Positions 12,871-25,261 of a stretch of 64,000 nucleotides of DNA are shown here, piece by piece. The stretch is from Toxonevra muliebris. Taxonomy: Eukaryota > Arthropoda > Insecta > Diptera > Pallopteridae. The number at the start of each line of letters is the position of its first letter. Within the stretch, counting starts at the first letter, position 1. A program made the position numbers and the translations under genes. The DNA lies in contig OY829326.1 of assembly GCA_963691655.1 (NCBI GenBank), positions 16,666,878 to 16,730,877 of the forward strand, written 5' to 3'. The notes under the pieces were generated by a model. It had not been told where the DNA came from and did not search any database. It worked only from the letters and a program-made list of their open reading frames with translations.

Positions 12871-14937
12871 TCCATCTGCCTAAGGTTCAATTCCCAGATG
12901 GAATTAAATTCTTAAAAAATGTCCAAATGGATGGTTCTAATAAAAGGGATCATTTCGGTGATTTAGTTCTTAAATACGTGACTCAAGTACCAGTTCAATG
13001 GGTTGTTCTATTCTCAGGTAGAGAATTGAATACACAAAAAAAAAAAAAAAATAAAAAAAAACAAAATTATGGGTTTCGAGTCGATATAAAGAAAATCCCA
13101 GATGAGAAAGAGAATATCTGAATACAGGGTAGGAATCAGCGACCTTAAATTAATCTTAAAATTCTACTAATTCCCGAGACTCTTTTCCTTGGAAATAGAT
13201 CATAGAAATTGTGAAATGCTTTGCTACAAGAACAGGGTTTCCCCTAAATGCGTAACGTACCAGTAAGTAAGTTTTCACATGGCCATACCTTTGAAATTGT
13301 TAGGCATCGAAATAAAGTTTATGAATAAGCAAAACAAAAAAGAAACGATACACGAACGAGAAAGAAAAAACGCTTCAGCCCGCGTTTTGGTTCATATGGA
13401 GAATTTTTATTTTTTATTTTTTACCCTTTAAAAGAATATTTAACTATGGTTTTAACTTATTTTCACCGGCACACATTTTGAATCTTTTCCTTTTTCGTTT
13501 TTTTTTTGCAAACTTTCATGCTTCTTCTTTCACTATTGGCAGTGCACAATAGAATTTGATGTAGCTTAATTACATAACATATATAATTATACTAGTTATT
13601 TCTGTGGCTTTGTTGTTGTTTTCATATACAATTATCGCTGCTAGTTATACATATAACTAGAAACAAGTGGCGAATAAAACGCAGCTATTATTGGTTAACT
13701 TACTGGCGCAATCTTGTATTTTGCCATTCTTGGGTCATAGTGATCATAGGTTGTGGTTGAGCTTTCACACTAATTTAGAGGTGTTCTCAAACAAACATAA
13801 TGCTTAATAACAGCACGACTGCCTGACAAAAAGACAAGGTAGAGTTTTTTGCATTTCTCAATGTTTTGATTTCTGTGCTCTACTACTTTTCTTTCAATTT
13901 ATTCAGTGATTTCAAAGTGCTCCTCCTGTGAACCTTCATTTCACAGTGATTGCTTTAAACTATGTTAGTTATTCTAGACGTATATTTAATTTTGTTATAA
14001 ATTCAAACCAAAGAATTCGAAGAGACGAAATAATAGATAATTAATGAAAATTGTTTAATTTAAATTCAAGACAAATAAATAAATTGCGGCATGCTTTCAG
14101 GCGCATGTCTGTGCATAAATTCATATACCATACAGTGAAGGACAAAAGCTTACATATAACACCGAACTTTCAGTTTCTTTTAACCTTTGTTATGCTTGTG
14201 AATTTACCATTATGTTATGATCGAAGTAATTTTTTTTTTTCATTTTTTTTATGAATATGCGATCATTGATCATTATAAAACTGGAAACTTAGTTTTCCCT
14301 TTAGATTTTTTAGTTTTACAGAAAATAAAAATCTGGTTCGCTGTATGCGCACTTATGTACTTCACTGTATGTGTGTGCGTGACAGCAACCAAACTCTTAT
14401 CTATTTAAATTTTATGTGTAATCTTAAATGTATGTACATAAGTACTGCTCTAGGTATGAATTAATGAATATTTGTATAAATCAACACAGTCAGATTAACT
14501 CAATTAGTAAAATTTAAATTCAACAAGAATAATAACAGAAACAAAAACAACATTAGAAAACTAGAAATTTTAAACAACAATTGACAAATTGATAAATCAA
14601 CAAGAAAATGTCATTTATTTATAATGAATTTCTAATTGAATAATTCCTTTATTTTGCATATTTAACCAATTTAATAAATAACATTTTAGTTCATCATTTT
14701 GGAATTTAATTAAGTTTAGAAAATTAATTTTATTGAATTATATGCATTATACATACACACAGACATATGTGTATAAGTATATGTATTTACATATATTTAT
14801 GTTGTATTTTAAATGCAAATAAAATTTCAAATATGCATAAATTTCCATAAATAACGAAGTGCCAGCACCACTATTGCCTGCACTACTACCAGTAACTATG
14901 TATCTCCTATTCCGCCCAGTAGATATTAGCAACACCA

Positions 14938-14981
14938 CAACAACAATAATAATAATAATAATAATATAACAACAACAACAA
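14938..14981. repeat. (AAT)n/(AAC)n microsatellite
   Basis: Consecutive AAT units pass into consecutive AAC units, read directly from the sequence. Confidence 0.85.
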
Positions 14982-15044
14982 GGAGAATGATACTAATTCA
15001 ATTTCCGATTTGAATATAAACCAAAATGCTATATATATTTGTAT

Positions 15045-15070
15045 GCATGTATGTATGTATGTATGTATGC
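15045..15070. repeat. (ATGT)n microsatellite
   Basis: Tandem ATGT tetranucleotides with flanking ATGC variants. Confidence 0.85.
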
Positions 15071-16628
15071 AAATATATGTATATGAAAATTAAGAATAAC
15101 TGCAGGCAATACAAATATAACCCATATTCTCCATACCACCACCACCACCACACCATGCCTCCATTCTTTTTTTTTACTGTCAGTTGTTCCTAATCCATTC
15201 GTCTCCCATTCCCTTTGCTACCTCTTCTTCTTCACTTCTCCTCACTTTACACTACTATTACCATCGTAAATGAGCATAAATCACTGCAGTTACACATATT
15301 TACGAAAATTCCAAACAAATGTACATCAGCATTTCTATGCGTGTATAATACACACATGCATGCATGCATACTTAGTATGCATATATGTATATTTTTTATG
15401 TGTGCGTATGTATATGAATTTTGTATCTAAATAAACGCATTCATGCATTTTAGTAAATTTTGCTGAAGCCTTTAAGCTATTTGCAGCATTACGTTTATTT
15501 GCATTGCCATCAGCACAAATGTCGTTTGCCGTCTGTCCGTGCATCATCACAATGGTCACAAACACCACCATCCACCATCATAATCATCACCACTATCATG
15601 ATGATGATGAGGAGGATAAGTATGATACACATATGCATGAATGCAAACACACATACACACACATACACACACTTTCTCTTTATATTTTATGTGAAAATCC
15701 TTGAACTCATTTTGTACAATTTTCTTGATTAATTGCTATTTGCCACTATAAGCATTTTTAAAGACAGAGAGAGGGAGATAGAGATTCTTTTCCTTTTTTT
15801 CTTTTTTTTTTTAAATTTTTTTATTTTTTGTTTGCAAAAATGTCATACACGTTTTACTTGCGCTCATTTTAATTCATTTTCAAAGAATTTTTCATCATAA
15901 TAAATTATTAGGCTTTTATAATTTTCTTCTTTATTTTTTTTTTTGCACATTTTCTTAACTTCCTACATAATTTAATATTTATGGCCTTTGTAAAAATCGT
16001 GGGAAAAAGGCTCAATAACAGAAGTATGTCAGTTTTGTTGTTAGCGAGATTGATAGCTTTATGAATATACAGTAATCCCCGGTTAAGTGGCCCTTGCTTA
16101 ATTGCGGTTTCCCTTTAATAAAGTTATAAATTTGTTATAACTTCAACGGATTGGTATTTATAACTAATGCTTCAGCAGAACTTGAGTTATGTTGTTTAGC
16201 CTTTTCCCCCACAGAATTTATAAATTTTAGATTACTTGATTCGAAGAAATGTAGAAACTTATAACTATTTGTAGCTAATGTCTGCGCCTACTTTGGATCA
16301 GTTTTTTGTTTACCAAAGAAGTTCAAATTTAAGCTTAGGTACTTGATTCCAGCAGAGATGCATACATGGAATAGATTTTTACCTACACAGACATTTATTG
16401 ACTGACTGTTTCACTGAAGTATGGCATATTTTTAGCTTCGCTGATTTAATTCTAGTAAGCTCTGAACTTTCATATGGGTGTTTATAATTTCACTTATATA
16501 TTTCTTCGGTTAAATTGATGATGATGAGCTGTTGTGCCTCTTTCAAGAAAGAACCAAAAAATTTACAAATCAAACTGGCCAGGTTTCCTTAGCGGACACC
16601 TTGGTGAACTTTGGGTAATTAAGGTAAT

Positions 16629-16953
16629 GGTTAGGTTAGGTTAGGTTAGGTTAGGTTGGAGTGACTGTCGAGAGACACACTTAGGCCTGAACGGCCCATT
16701 GTGATACCACATAGTTGGACCTACAGTTTAACGCCGATTCCGAACGGCGGTGTGGCAATTTTTTATCGGTTTGGTGGTTTCGCCATTACCAACCAATGTG
16801 TGTACTTGTACACTATCTTCTAATTCTCATACACTTCATATTGATAGTGAATATAAGAAAGTAATGAAAATTAACCACCAGACGAAGACGGGAATCGAAC
16901 CCGAACCTCCCAGATGAAAGTCTAGTGCACTATCCACTAGGCTATCGAGGTCG
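16629..16953 (-). mobile_element. tRNA-derived SINE with TTAGG-like tail
   Basis: Read on the minus strand, the element opens with a tRNA-like head. Its A-box-like word is TAGCCTAGTGG and its B-box is GGTTCGATTCC, spaced as in a tRNA, which would supply an internal RNA polymerase III promoter. A non-tRNA body of about 230 bp follows. The 3' end is a run of CCTAA units, seen on the plus strand as four TTAGG repeats at 16630-16652. The whole is bounded by the 11-bp direct repeat ATTAAGGTAAT (16618-16628 and 16954-16964), as expected after LINE-mediated insertion. The head is not a functional tRNA gene because the sequence continues into the SINE body. Confidence 0.88.
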
Positions 16954-17149
16954 ATTAAGGTAATAGAAAATTAAGTCTTTGTTTTCATATGTGTATAAAA
17001 AAGAATGAAGAATGAACTTTCAAATATAAACTTAGTCCTACCATAAGTTCTGTTACAAGTTTAAAACGCTGCCAAAGTTAAATGCGGAAACTTTTTGAAC
17101 TTAAACAATTTTTAATTTTTTTATAATATAATTGTAAATACGACAAAAA

Positions 17150-18107
17150 AAAAAGTACATTCGAAATGATCGACTTTTACTTTTGTACAGACTTTTAAAC
17201 GGTCCGGCTATAGCGACACGAACGGTTTCTAATGATATCGCTGATGCTGCTTGCGTCAATGATTTCTTAAGGCTTTCTGAATTTCGATGCGGTGTTTTGC
17301 AGGCCATGCCCTCTAATACTGGCCGCAAACAATAATCCAATGTATTCAGATCTGGGTTTTCCGAGAGCCAATCTTCAGCTGCAATAAATGCGGGAATATT
17401 GCACCTTAGCCACTGGTGTGCCCAGGAGCAGAATCCTGCTAGAATAGTCATCTTTCTCCATTGCATAGAGTAATTCTTAAACCCTTTACTACACCTTCTA
17501 AAACATCTTGGTGGTACACTTTAGCTTCAGTTTTAACTCTTTTTTCGTAGAAATGAAGAAATGTGACATCTTTGTGACAGACTCCTCGCTAAACCATTAC
17601 TGATGCAGGGTAATGACCCCGCTGAACCCTTGAAACAACAGTTTTTGTTTCTTTTGATGTTCTAGCATAGATTTTATCATTTTGCTTGTTCAAAAACTTC
17701 CTCCACATTAAAGATTTTTCCGTTTGTGAACAGAATATCTTTATGACCATTGTCCGCGTGCCACTGCAAGAGTCGTTTGCATCTTTCAAGCCTAATCGTG
17801 ATGTTAACAAATGTCCAGTTGACTGACGAAAAGGTTTCATATTCAGATCATCTCGAATAAGTCTATGGACATGGATCGGTAGGAAATATCCAGCTCTTTG
17901 AACATTATTTTCTGCTTCCGAAGAGGATTTTTGCAAACTCGTTCTCGTACAGCTTTAACGCCTGCACTTATCCGGGCAACGCGCGGACGACCAATTCTTT
18001 TTTGATATTCCAAAGTTTTTCAGTAATGCGAAAATTTTACCAGCACTTTTCCCGTACTTGTATAAGGCAATTACCGCATTGCGGTTCACTTTGACACCCC
18101 ACCCCAT
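17150..18107 (-). pseudogene. Tc1/mariner-superfamily transposase relic (maT-like)
   Basis: The conceptual product starts MGWGVKVNRNAVIALYKYGK, a typical N-terminal helix-turn-helix of this group. It continues, in a second frame, with DDLNMKPFRQSTGHLLTSRL and FLNKQNDKIYARTSKE, then VQRGHYPASVMV. A third frame gives NIPAFIAAEDWLSENPDLNT, LDY and a C-terminal block with KTPHRNSESLKKSL. Block order matches a full-length transposase of about 340 residues. The first catalytic region (normally FTDEK) and the second (normally QDSAPAH) are eroded; the third aspartate survives in PDLNTLDY. At least two frameshifts and several stops make it non-functional. Terminal inverted repeats were not identified. 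The SINE just to the left is a separate insertion. Confidence 0.85.
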
Positions 18108-18136
18108 TGTAATCAAACAAAAGCTGAAATCAAACA

Positions 18137-19060
18137 TTCCAAAAAATAAAACTAACGGGGCTATTCCTTTAAATTTTAAATAAATTTATGACAAGACTAT
18201 GTAAAAAAAAGGAAAATTAAGCTATGTCGCTTAAAGTATTTGCTCCCTTTTCGCATCCCACCTCCCTTTTTCCTCTTCGATATTATCAATCAACGTCCAT
18301 GCATTAAATTTTAGTTCTGTGCATACACTGAAAAAAGCATTAGGGTTGAATGGCCCACTTGAACTTAAGATTTCAAACTCTGAATATCCTCGGTATTGAA
18401 AAATAATTCTTCCACACCAAATCTTAGTACCACACTACAAATGATTTCTGTGATTTTCGAGTTATGAGGGATTTGCCACACCCACTTTCCAAATTCCGCC
18501 CAAATTTCCCAATTTATGTAGAATTGCATTATCAATGAATATCCTTGTACGAGATTTGCAGCACTGTACTACCACATTATACCTTTAATTTTTCGTTTTC
18601 ATGAAAATTGTGTTCAGCGCTATCTATTGAAAATTACTCAAACTATGTTCTAAACCTTTCTGACATCAAAACAAACATCGACAAATACTAGTTTAGGTAG
18701 AATGTGGATAGGAGAGTAAAAAGTTTAGATGAGTCACATATGTCACAATGGCCGTGAAACGGTTAACTGTTGATTTTATAATCACATTTTTTTTAAAAAT
18801 ATTTTAGGTAGTGAATTGTTCCAAAATTTCCATATGGGATATATATATCTAATGAGCACATTGAAAGTTTTGAACAACATAGAAAAATACGTCCTGATCT
18901 CCTTTGAAAATACCAGGTACAAAAAGATCTGACTAAGCTAAACTAACTGGTTAGTTTCATAGCGGTGATTGTCGATCGATCATTGTTTGTAACGCTAACC
19001 AAGTAAGTAAGTAAAAATAGATTTTTAAAAATATAAACACTCATGTAGTTTCAGTTTTGA
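18137..19060. other. Non-coding spacer between two mariner relics
   Basis: AT-rich. Near 18470-18500 the phrase CCACACCCACTTTCC resembles the old repeats near 44800 and 56930 that contain GTGGGCGTGGC-type words. No coding signal was recognised. Confidence 0.35.
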
Positions 19061-19063
19061 TTA

Positions 19064-19790
19064 GGGACATAACAATTTCGTATCTTTATATGAACGCACC
19101 TTTAAACTTTTTTAATGAACGGTCAATGTCAAAAGGTTAAGTTAAAGTCAACATTTTCATTACGGTTAAGTTCACGAACCAGCAAAGTTTGGAAATTATT
19201 AAAAATTACTACCAAAATTCTGAGTCGGTGATCGCCGCTTTAAGAGCGCTTACTCCAATTTTCGGTCGTAATACCGTCATGTTACCATCAATGGAGAGCG
19301 CTATTATGTTATGTTATAAGATTATTTGTGGCCGGAATTGGATGAACTTGACATCAATGATATGTGGTTTCAACAAGATGGTGCCACTAGCCACACAGCA
19401 TGCGTCGCAATCGATTTATTGAAAGGTAAATTCGGTGAACGTGTTATCTCGAGAAATAGTCCGGTGGAATGGCGGCCTCGTTCATGCGATCTAACGCTAT
19501 TGGATTTCTTTTTATGGGGCTATAGCAAGTCGCTGGTCTATGCCAACTAGCCAGCAACTTTAGGTGAGCTCAAAGACTATATCAAACGAGAAATTGCCAA
19601 CGTTCCGGTCTAAATGTGAGCGAGAGTGGTGGAAAATTGGATCCGAAGAATCGAAGGCTGTAAACGGGCTCGTGGTGGTCATATGAATTTTATTCATAAA
19701 ACGTAATGCCTGCACTACACCCACAATAAATTTGAACGCAATATCTCAAAAAATTCTGTGTTTTATTAATAGATAAAATTGTTATGTCCT
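19064..19790 (+). mobile_element. Mariner-type element, internally deleted, 727 bp
   Basis: The element is bounded by TA dinucleotides (19062-19063 and 19791-19792). Its terminal inverted repeats start GGGACATAACAATTT on the left and, read inward, AGGACATAACAATTT on the right. TA target sites and this layout are standard for the Tc1/mariner superfamily. Inside is the two-ended remnant of a transposase gene, described separately. At 727 bp it is about half the length of an autonomous element, so it is a deletion derivative. Confidence 0.85.
19170..19690 (+). pseudogene. Mariner-type transposase remnant with central deletion
   Basis: The N-terminal part reads FTNQQSLEIIKNYYQNSESV and then IAALRALTPIFGRNT, the DNA-binding helix-turn-helix lead of this insect family. 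It is joined almost directly to the C-terminal part, MWFQQDGATSHTACVAIDLL, then RPRSCDLTLLDFFLWGYSKS and a block with GELKDYIKREIANVP. The second and third catalytic aspartates (QQDGA and SCDLT) are present. The first catalytic aspartate and roughly 120-150 residues are missing at the junction near 19280-19310. A TAG follows VYAN at 19548-19550. The product cannot be active but the flanking inverted repeats are intact. Confidence 0.85.
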
Positions 19791-22590
19791 TAATGGAAAA
19801 CCCTTTATTTGAAATGGAACAGGAGTTTGATTAGTTTTCCCTATTTTCTGTCACTTTTAGTTCACTGTGCATGTAGAAACCTTTCAAATCAATAAAGCGT
19901 TAATAAAATTTTCCAATTAAATTATTTATATTAATATTAAACAATATTCCTTAAATGATGTATTTCATATTTAATTAAAACTTTTCTGAATTTACAAGAG
20001 CATGAATGAGCGTGAGAGAAACAGAGAGAGAGCGAGATAACGAGACAAATGCACAACATTTTAATGCTAATGAGTTTAGACATAAAGCAATATATAATTA
20101 CAAATAAACTACATGCATAAATCCATATACATATGCATACATACATACATATCCTTTTGGGAGTTAAGTGCATGTATAATTTGCCAAATTAATAAATAAT
20201 CACGGATTTTGCGTATTGTTAACATTAAGTGTATACAATCTATGCATATACAAGTATATATAAAATATGATATAAATCTATTTGCAGAATATTATGGTAC
20301 AGGGAATAGTATTACATATTTACATATGTATGTATGTAGGTATACAAATGTAAGTACAGACTAAAAACATAATATACAGAATAAAACTAATAAAAATTAT
20401 AACAATAAAAATAAAAATAAATAGCAACAACAGCAGCAACTGTGTAATTTTTATTAATATATTTTGTTGAAAAATTTAATGAAATAAAATTATATACAGA
20501 ATTTAATACAATTGAAAATAAATTGTTAGTAATTTAAGTTTTATTGCTGTGTGATATTAAATGTGTGGTTGGTATACTAAACTATATGGGCGTGTCTGAC
20601 CACATTGAAGGCGCAATGTCATCGCTATTGTGATTGTGTTAAGCACTCCTACCAAACCTCGCCATCATCTATTCACACAGCACGATCGACAACATAACAA
20701 TACCAACAATTTGTTGTTGATAATTGATGTAACCACAATTTGATTTTAGCTTAAAATTTTGTAATAGAGAAAATAATTTTGTATAATGCATACATAGATG
20801 CATTAAATGGATACATATAGATAGATAGTAACTCCTCATATAATTTATATATTTTGTATATATCAACTAACATATGGCGCTAAACAAATATTAGCATACA
20901 TTTAGGCGCAGTGAATTTTAGAAAATTAAGTTTTTTGCACTCTCTTCCTGTGTAGATGAGTATCGTATGCGAATTTCTACCTATCTAATATTTTTTACAA
21001 TTTTATATATGTATGTACAGAACTTTCTAAAAAATATATTTATTTATTCAGGCAGTCATCAGCGAACTGCACTAAAATTCTATTAATTAAAATTGACTCG
21101 ACATTTTCTATTTCAAAACGAACATCTACACTCATCGTTCATACACGTAGCGCATACTCTTCGTATGCTGAATATGGAAATTTTACTATGGAAAATAGCA
21201 AATATTTTCATAGTTTTAGATACCACTATTTATTTACGTTTACTTTGGATTACGTTAGTTGCAGTACTGAAAACTATAACTAAAATTGCTACCGGCGTTG
21301 AAAATTAATTATTTTATGCTAATTATTTGCGTTTATTTTGGAAATTGAAATAGTCATAGTTTCTATAATTTTGAGTTTAATCAATTACCTAAATTGAAAT
21401 ATATTTTAAAATAAATACATGTGCATAGAACACCGGTTAAGAATTAGTTTTTCGAAACAGTAACTTTGAATGAAGACCGACAGCAGAGTCAGTTGTTACT
21501 TGGCAACATCGAGTATAAAAAATTTAAACCTATAGAGGAGATAGAGAAAAGGTTATTTTAACACATTTTCAAAAATCTGATGGATTTTTCGTACAATGAT
21601 TTTGAATATTCATTAAAAATACGTTAAAGAACTTATTTAAAAAATAATCACAGCTTAATATTTTTACAAACTATTTCGTATTTTAAAATTATATGAGTTC
21701 ACTTGAAGGAGTTTATGAATATTAACAACAAATTATAACTATATTTATTTTGTATTTGTATTTGAAATAGTACATTAATTTAGATAAAATATAAAATTTT
21801 AAGTAGAAATTATAAGTAAAGAAGTCTACATACATTTTTTACAAATTACAGCTGACCAAACTTTATAAAAAAAAAAACATATAGACAAAATTTCAGTAAA
21901 AGTGTTTTTTCTCAAAGTTTTGTTGTTTTCAACTTAATATAATATTCTAACAGAGGAAATTTATTGTTCATTTATTGTACAGTTGGTCACCTCAATTCCT
22001 CGGAATGCCCCGGGTAGCAGTAATCCGCTTTAAAATACACAACTGATTTTTCACAATTTTTTTGAGCTCTGAAGAAAGCGTTTCCAATTTGGCTCACGAT
22101 TTTTGGTACTTGTTCAAATGGGTTAAGGAAGATATGTTAGAAAAAAAACTTAGAAAAAAAGTGCCGTACTTCAGAAAAGGGCATAGCCGGGTTTCCATGT
22201 CTTTTTTTTGCAAGGTGTAGACGGGGGTCAAAAAATTTAAAAACCGAAATTGCCATTTCATATGAAATGCCATAAGGCCATGAAAAAAATCAATTAAAGC
22301 TATTAACTATCAATATCTGCTATTTTCGCAGAATTTTTTTGAATTATTTTTTACCACCCTAGTTGAGTTATGGTATGTATATCACATTCATTACGCGGTG
22401 CAACAAATTTTCAACTTTTGTCTTATGTGCGAGATTTTTCAACGGTTTTATAGTAATTTCTCCATCATCTCTAGTTCACCCACAGTATGGACCTGAAGTC
22501 GGAAAAATTGAGTCTTCAGGGCCTATTGCGAAATTTCTTCTAGAGGAGATGGAGGAAAACTCAGTACGCAGTCGTAATTAGCGACCCTAA
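19791..22590. other. Non-coding AT-rich region, no gene recognised
   Basis: Long AT-rich tracts with ATGT and ATAC words near 20130-20150 and 20325-20340. The phrase CGTAATTAGCGACCCTAAATT near 22573 resembles one near 13126 and may mark an old shared repeat. No protein domain or structural RNA was recognised. Confidence 0.4.
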
Positions 22591-22639
22591 ATTCAATTTC
22601 AGAATAGTAAGAAAAATCCAAATTGATTTCAAATTAATT

Positions 22640-22950
22640 TTAAGGACTTAAAAATATTTCGTTTGAATTTTAGAAAATTTCAAATTTAGTTTTGAAAATT
22701 TCATTCAATTTCTGTTGGAGCATTTCAAAAATTTGGTACTTCTTCAGTACATTTGACACTTTTTAAAGTTCATTTGAAATTTTCTAAATTACAAATGAAA
22801 TATTCTGAAGTGGATTTGGAATTTTCTGAAATACACTTGTAATTTTCAAGAAGTACAAATGAAATATTCCAAAAATACATTTGATTTTTGTGAAATTCAA
22901 ATTAAATATTCTAAAATTAAATTTGGAATTTTCGGAAGTGCAATTGAAAA
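22640..22950. repeat. Degenerate ~21-22-bp tandem array
   Basis: Successive units such as AAATATTCTGAAGTGGATTTGG, AATTTTCTGAAATACACTTG and AAATATTCCAAAAATACATTTG line up with a period of 21-22 bp over about 300 bp, roughly 12-14 copies with heavy divergence. Short open frames on both strands across it arise from the period being close to a multiple of three. It is not considered coding. Confidence 0.6.
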
Positions 22951-25261
22951 AAAAGTGCCACCAATTTTTCAATGTTTCAGAAGAAATATACAGAATCAAC
23001 CTCCAATTTTTGAAACATTCAACACTCTAGAACTTTTAATTTAAGTGAATGAAATAGGTTTGTTTTTTTTTCCAGTATTTTCTATATTACAAAGGAGTAA
23101 AATAAAATAAAAAGCAATTCCAACATATTGATGTGTGTTTGTATTTAAAATAATTGCAAACGAGAATGAGCAAGGCGAACAACGCACCGAACATTTCTCA
23201 CATTAACCACAGGAGCGAACGCAGCGGCGGCGGTGTCGTTGTTGGCGGCGTACGTTCATAAATACTGTTAACAACAATTGCAATTGCTGTTAGCAGCAAT
23301 TACGCACATGGCCATTAAAGTAAACAATAAATTTGCAGCAACACCAACGACAACAACAACGATAATTTATGCCAATATTAATTTTGTAAAATATATATAA
23401 ATTTCTGGTTGTACAATAATTTTTGTAAGACAAAAAAGAACTACACAAATATTTGGCAGAAATGAGAAGCGTGCACAAATACACACACACACAAACATAT
23501 GCAAGTAGTATGTATGGGCGTGCGTGTGTATTTATTTGAGTGGGTATGTGTGAACATAGCAATGTTCTACCACAGAAATGGTTGGTTATAATAAATTTAC
23601 AGCGCGCAACAAACATAAACAAACAAATAAAAATACATAGTATTCTTTTCGTTCGCAGTACATAATACAAAATTTATACATGTGTGTATGTAACTATACA
23701 CTCAATCATACATACACACACAGAGAAATATGTATCTGTTTGTATTGCGCATTCATAGTAACTTGCAAAGAAATAAAAAACCAATTTAATTTATTACCGT
23801 CAAATTCATTGCTATAAAGTTTTTGGCAACACACAGGCGCTAAAATAACATTAAAACGCCAACAACAACAACAAGAAAGAAAGAATTGAGTCAAAAATAT
23901 AATAAACGACGATACCGCCAAAAAGCACGAAAAAAAAAAACAGAACCGAATCGAGTCGAGAGCACAGTTTAAAATAAATAAAAATTTATATTTTCTGTCA
24001 AATCGACTAAATGAAATTTACAACATATTCGTAGACTTTTTGATTGTGTTGCACACTGTGCTGTGTGGCCTCATAATTTTGAGGTTGAAATTTTGAAATG
24101 AAATAAAGTTTCAATTCGAATGTTATGTGTTGAAAATTGCAACTTGAAATGCGCATAAATAGTAAAAATTTAAGTTAATCATTTTTGTCTATTTCTATGT
24201 CTCATTAAAATGTTCCTGTCATAAAAGCAAAAATGTGTGGAAGAGTTTTCCATATTGTCGTACATAGAAAAGAATGTGAAGTAACCATCACTTCCCGCTA
24301 AATATCTTAGACAAGCGATTTGTCTAAAAAGAATATGCACAGAGACTCTTACAGCGTTTTCAATCAAAATTTTGTCAGATTTGCTTGAAATTCACTTTGG
24401 TCCACTGTCGAAAGATCTTGGATTGATATTTGGTGTCTGATATTGCTAAATTAAGGGGATCAGTACGTATCGATATAAATCCCATATATATTCTTAAGAA
24501 TAATGAAAAGGCTTACCAACACCATGCGTCGATTTCCTTTCATGATGGATCTCGAATATAACGTACGAGGAATGAAATATGGACAAATGAATTTATGATA
24601 AAAAAAAATTATATTGTAATGAATTTGAAAATTTTGTTAGCTCGTTTTATATAGGCGATATTAACTGTACATGATAGTTTTTAGGAGACTATGAAAATTA
24701 AATCTAGATGTTAATTTTCAAAGTCACGACTTAACTGTAGTTAACTTGTCAACTGTAGTTTACAAAAAAAAAGTTAAAACAGAGAGCCTGACACCTTTAA
24801 AAAAGATTGAAACAAGTGATGAAAGTTGGTTCTAAAATAAGTACGACCAGGAAATTAAACAGTAGTCAATGGTATAAAGCCCAAAAGTAGCAAATCTACC
24901 AGTTAAAACAAGACAACAGAAGTAAAAACAGCAACAAAACTGATGATGTCGATTTGATTCATTAGGGCAAAAATTGTAAATTCTTTTCCCCTGAAAACGG
25001 GCCAGACGGGAACTGTTAAATGGTATACTAAAAGTTTCCAAAAATGTAGGAGAAAACCAGAACAAAATTGAAGTTGTGCTCCCACCCAACACCAGTCACC
25101 TTGAACTCTCCGTAAATAAAAAAAAATATGACAGAAATTGAACAAGAATGTGTTTTCTTTAAAAAAAAAATCGAGGCGAAAGAAATCGCGTTGTACTGTG
25201 TCATTGGTCATATCAATTAGCCATTTTTTTTCGATTTTTGCTAATTTTTATGTTGCAACAC
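22951..25261. other. Non-coding region, no gene recognised
   Basis: Contains CAA-triplet and GGC-rich patches near 23215-23250 and 23335-23360 and CA-rich words near 23480-23500 and 23710-23725. Open frames on the minus strand around 24832-25211 overlap each other in two frames with cysteine- and phenylalanine-rich composition and no recognised domain; they are not called as genes. Confidence 0.4.

Larger units (their letters stand above)
12871..16628. other. Non-coding region with microsatellites
   Basis: Includes (AAT)n/(AAC)n near 14938-14981, (ATGT)n near 15045-15070, CAC and ATC triplets near 15130-15155 and 15560-15610, and CACATA repeats near 15645-15670. Near 16072 the sequence CAGTAATCCCCGG after a TA resembles a pogo-type terminus, but the matching far end was not found. 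No gene was recognised. Confidence 0.45.

Noticed and set aside
16072..16110. pogo-type terminus CAGTAATCCCCGG
   Set aside because: No matching inverted end or transposase of that type was found nearby.
16629..16655. Interstitial telomere repeat from TTAGG units
   Set aside because: The repeats are the tail of a SINE with its own target duplication.
16870..16953. A tRNA gene on the minus strand
   Set aside because: A- and B-boxes are present, but the sequence continues into a SINE body with a repeat tail and flanking duplication.
24832..25211. Two overlapping minus-strand frames as a gene
   Set aside because: They overlap in different frames, have no domain, and show no splice or promoter context.
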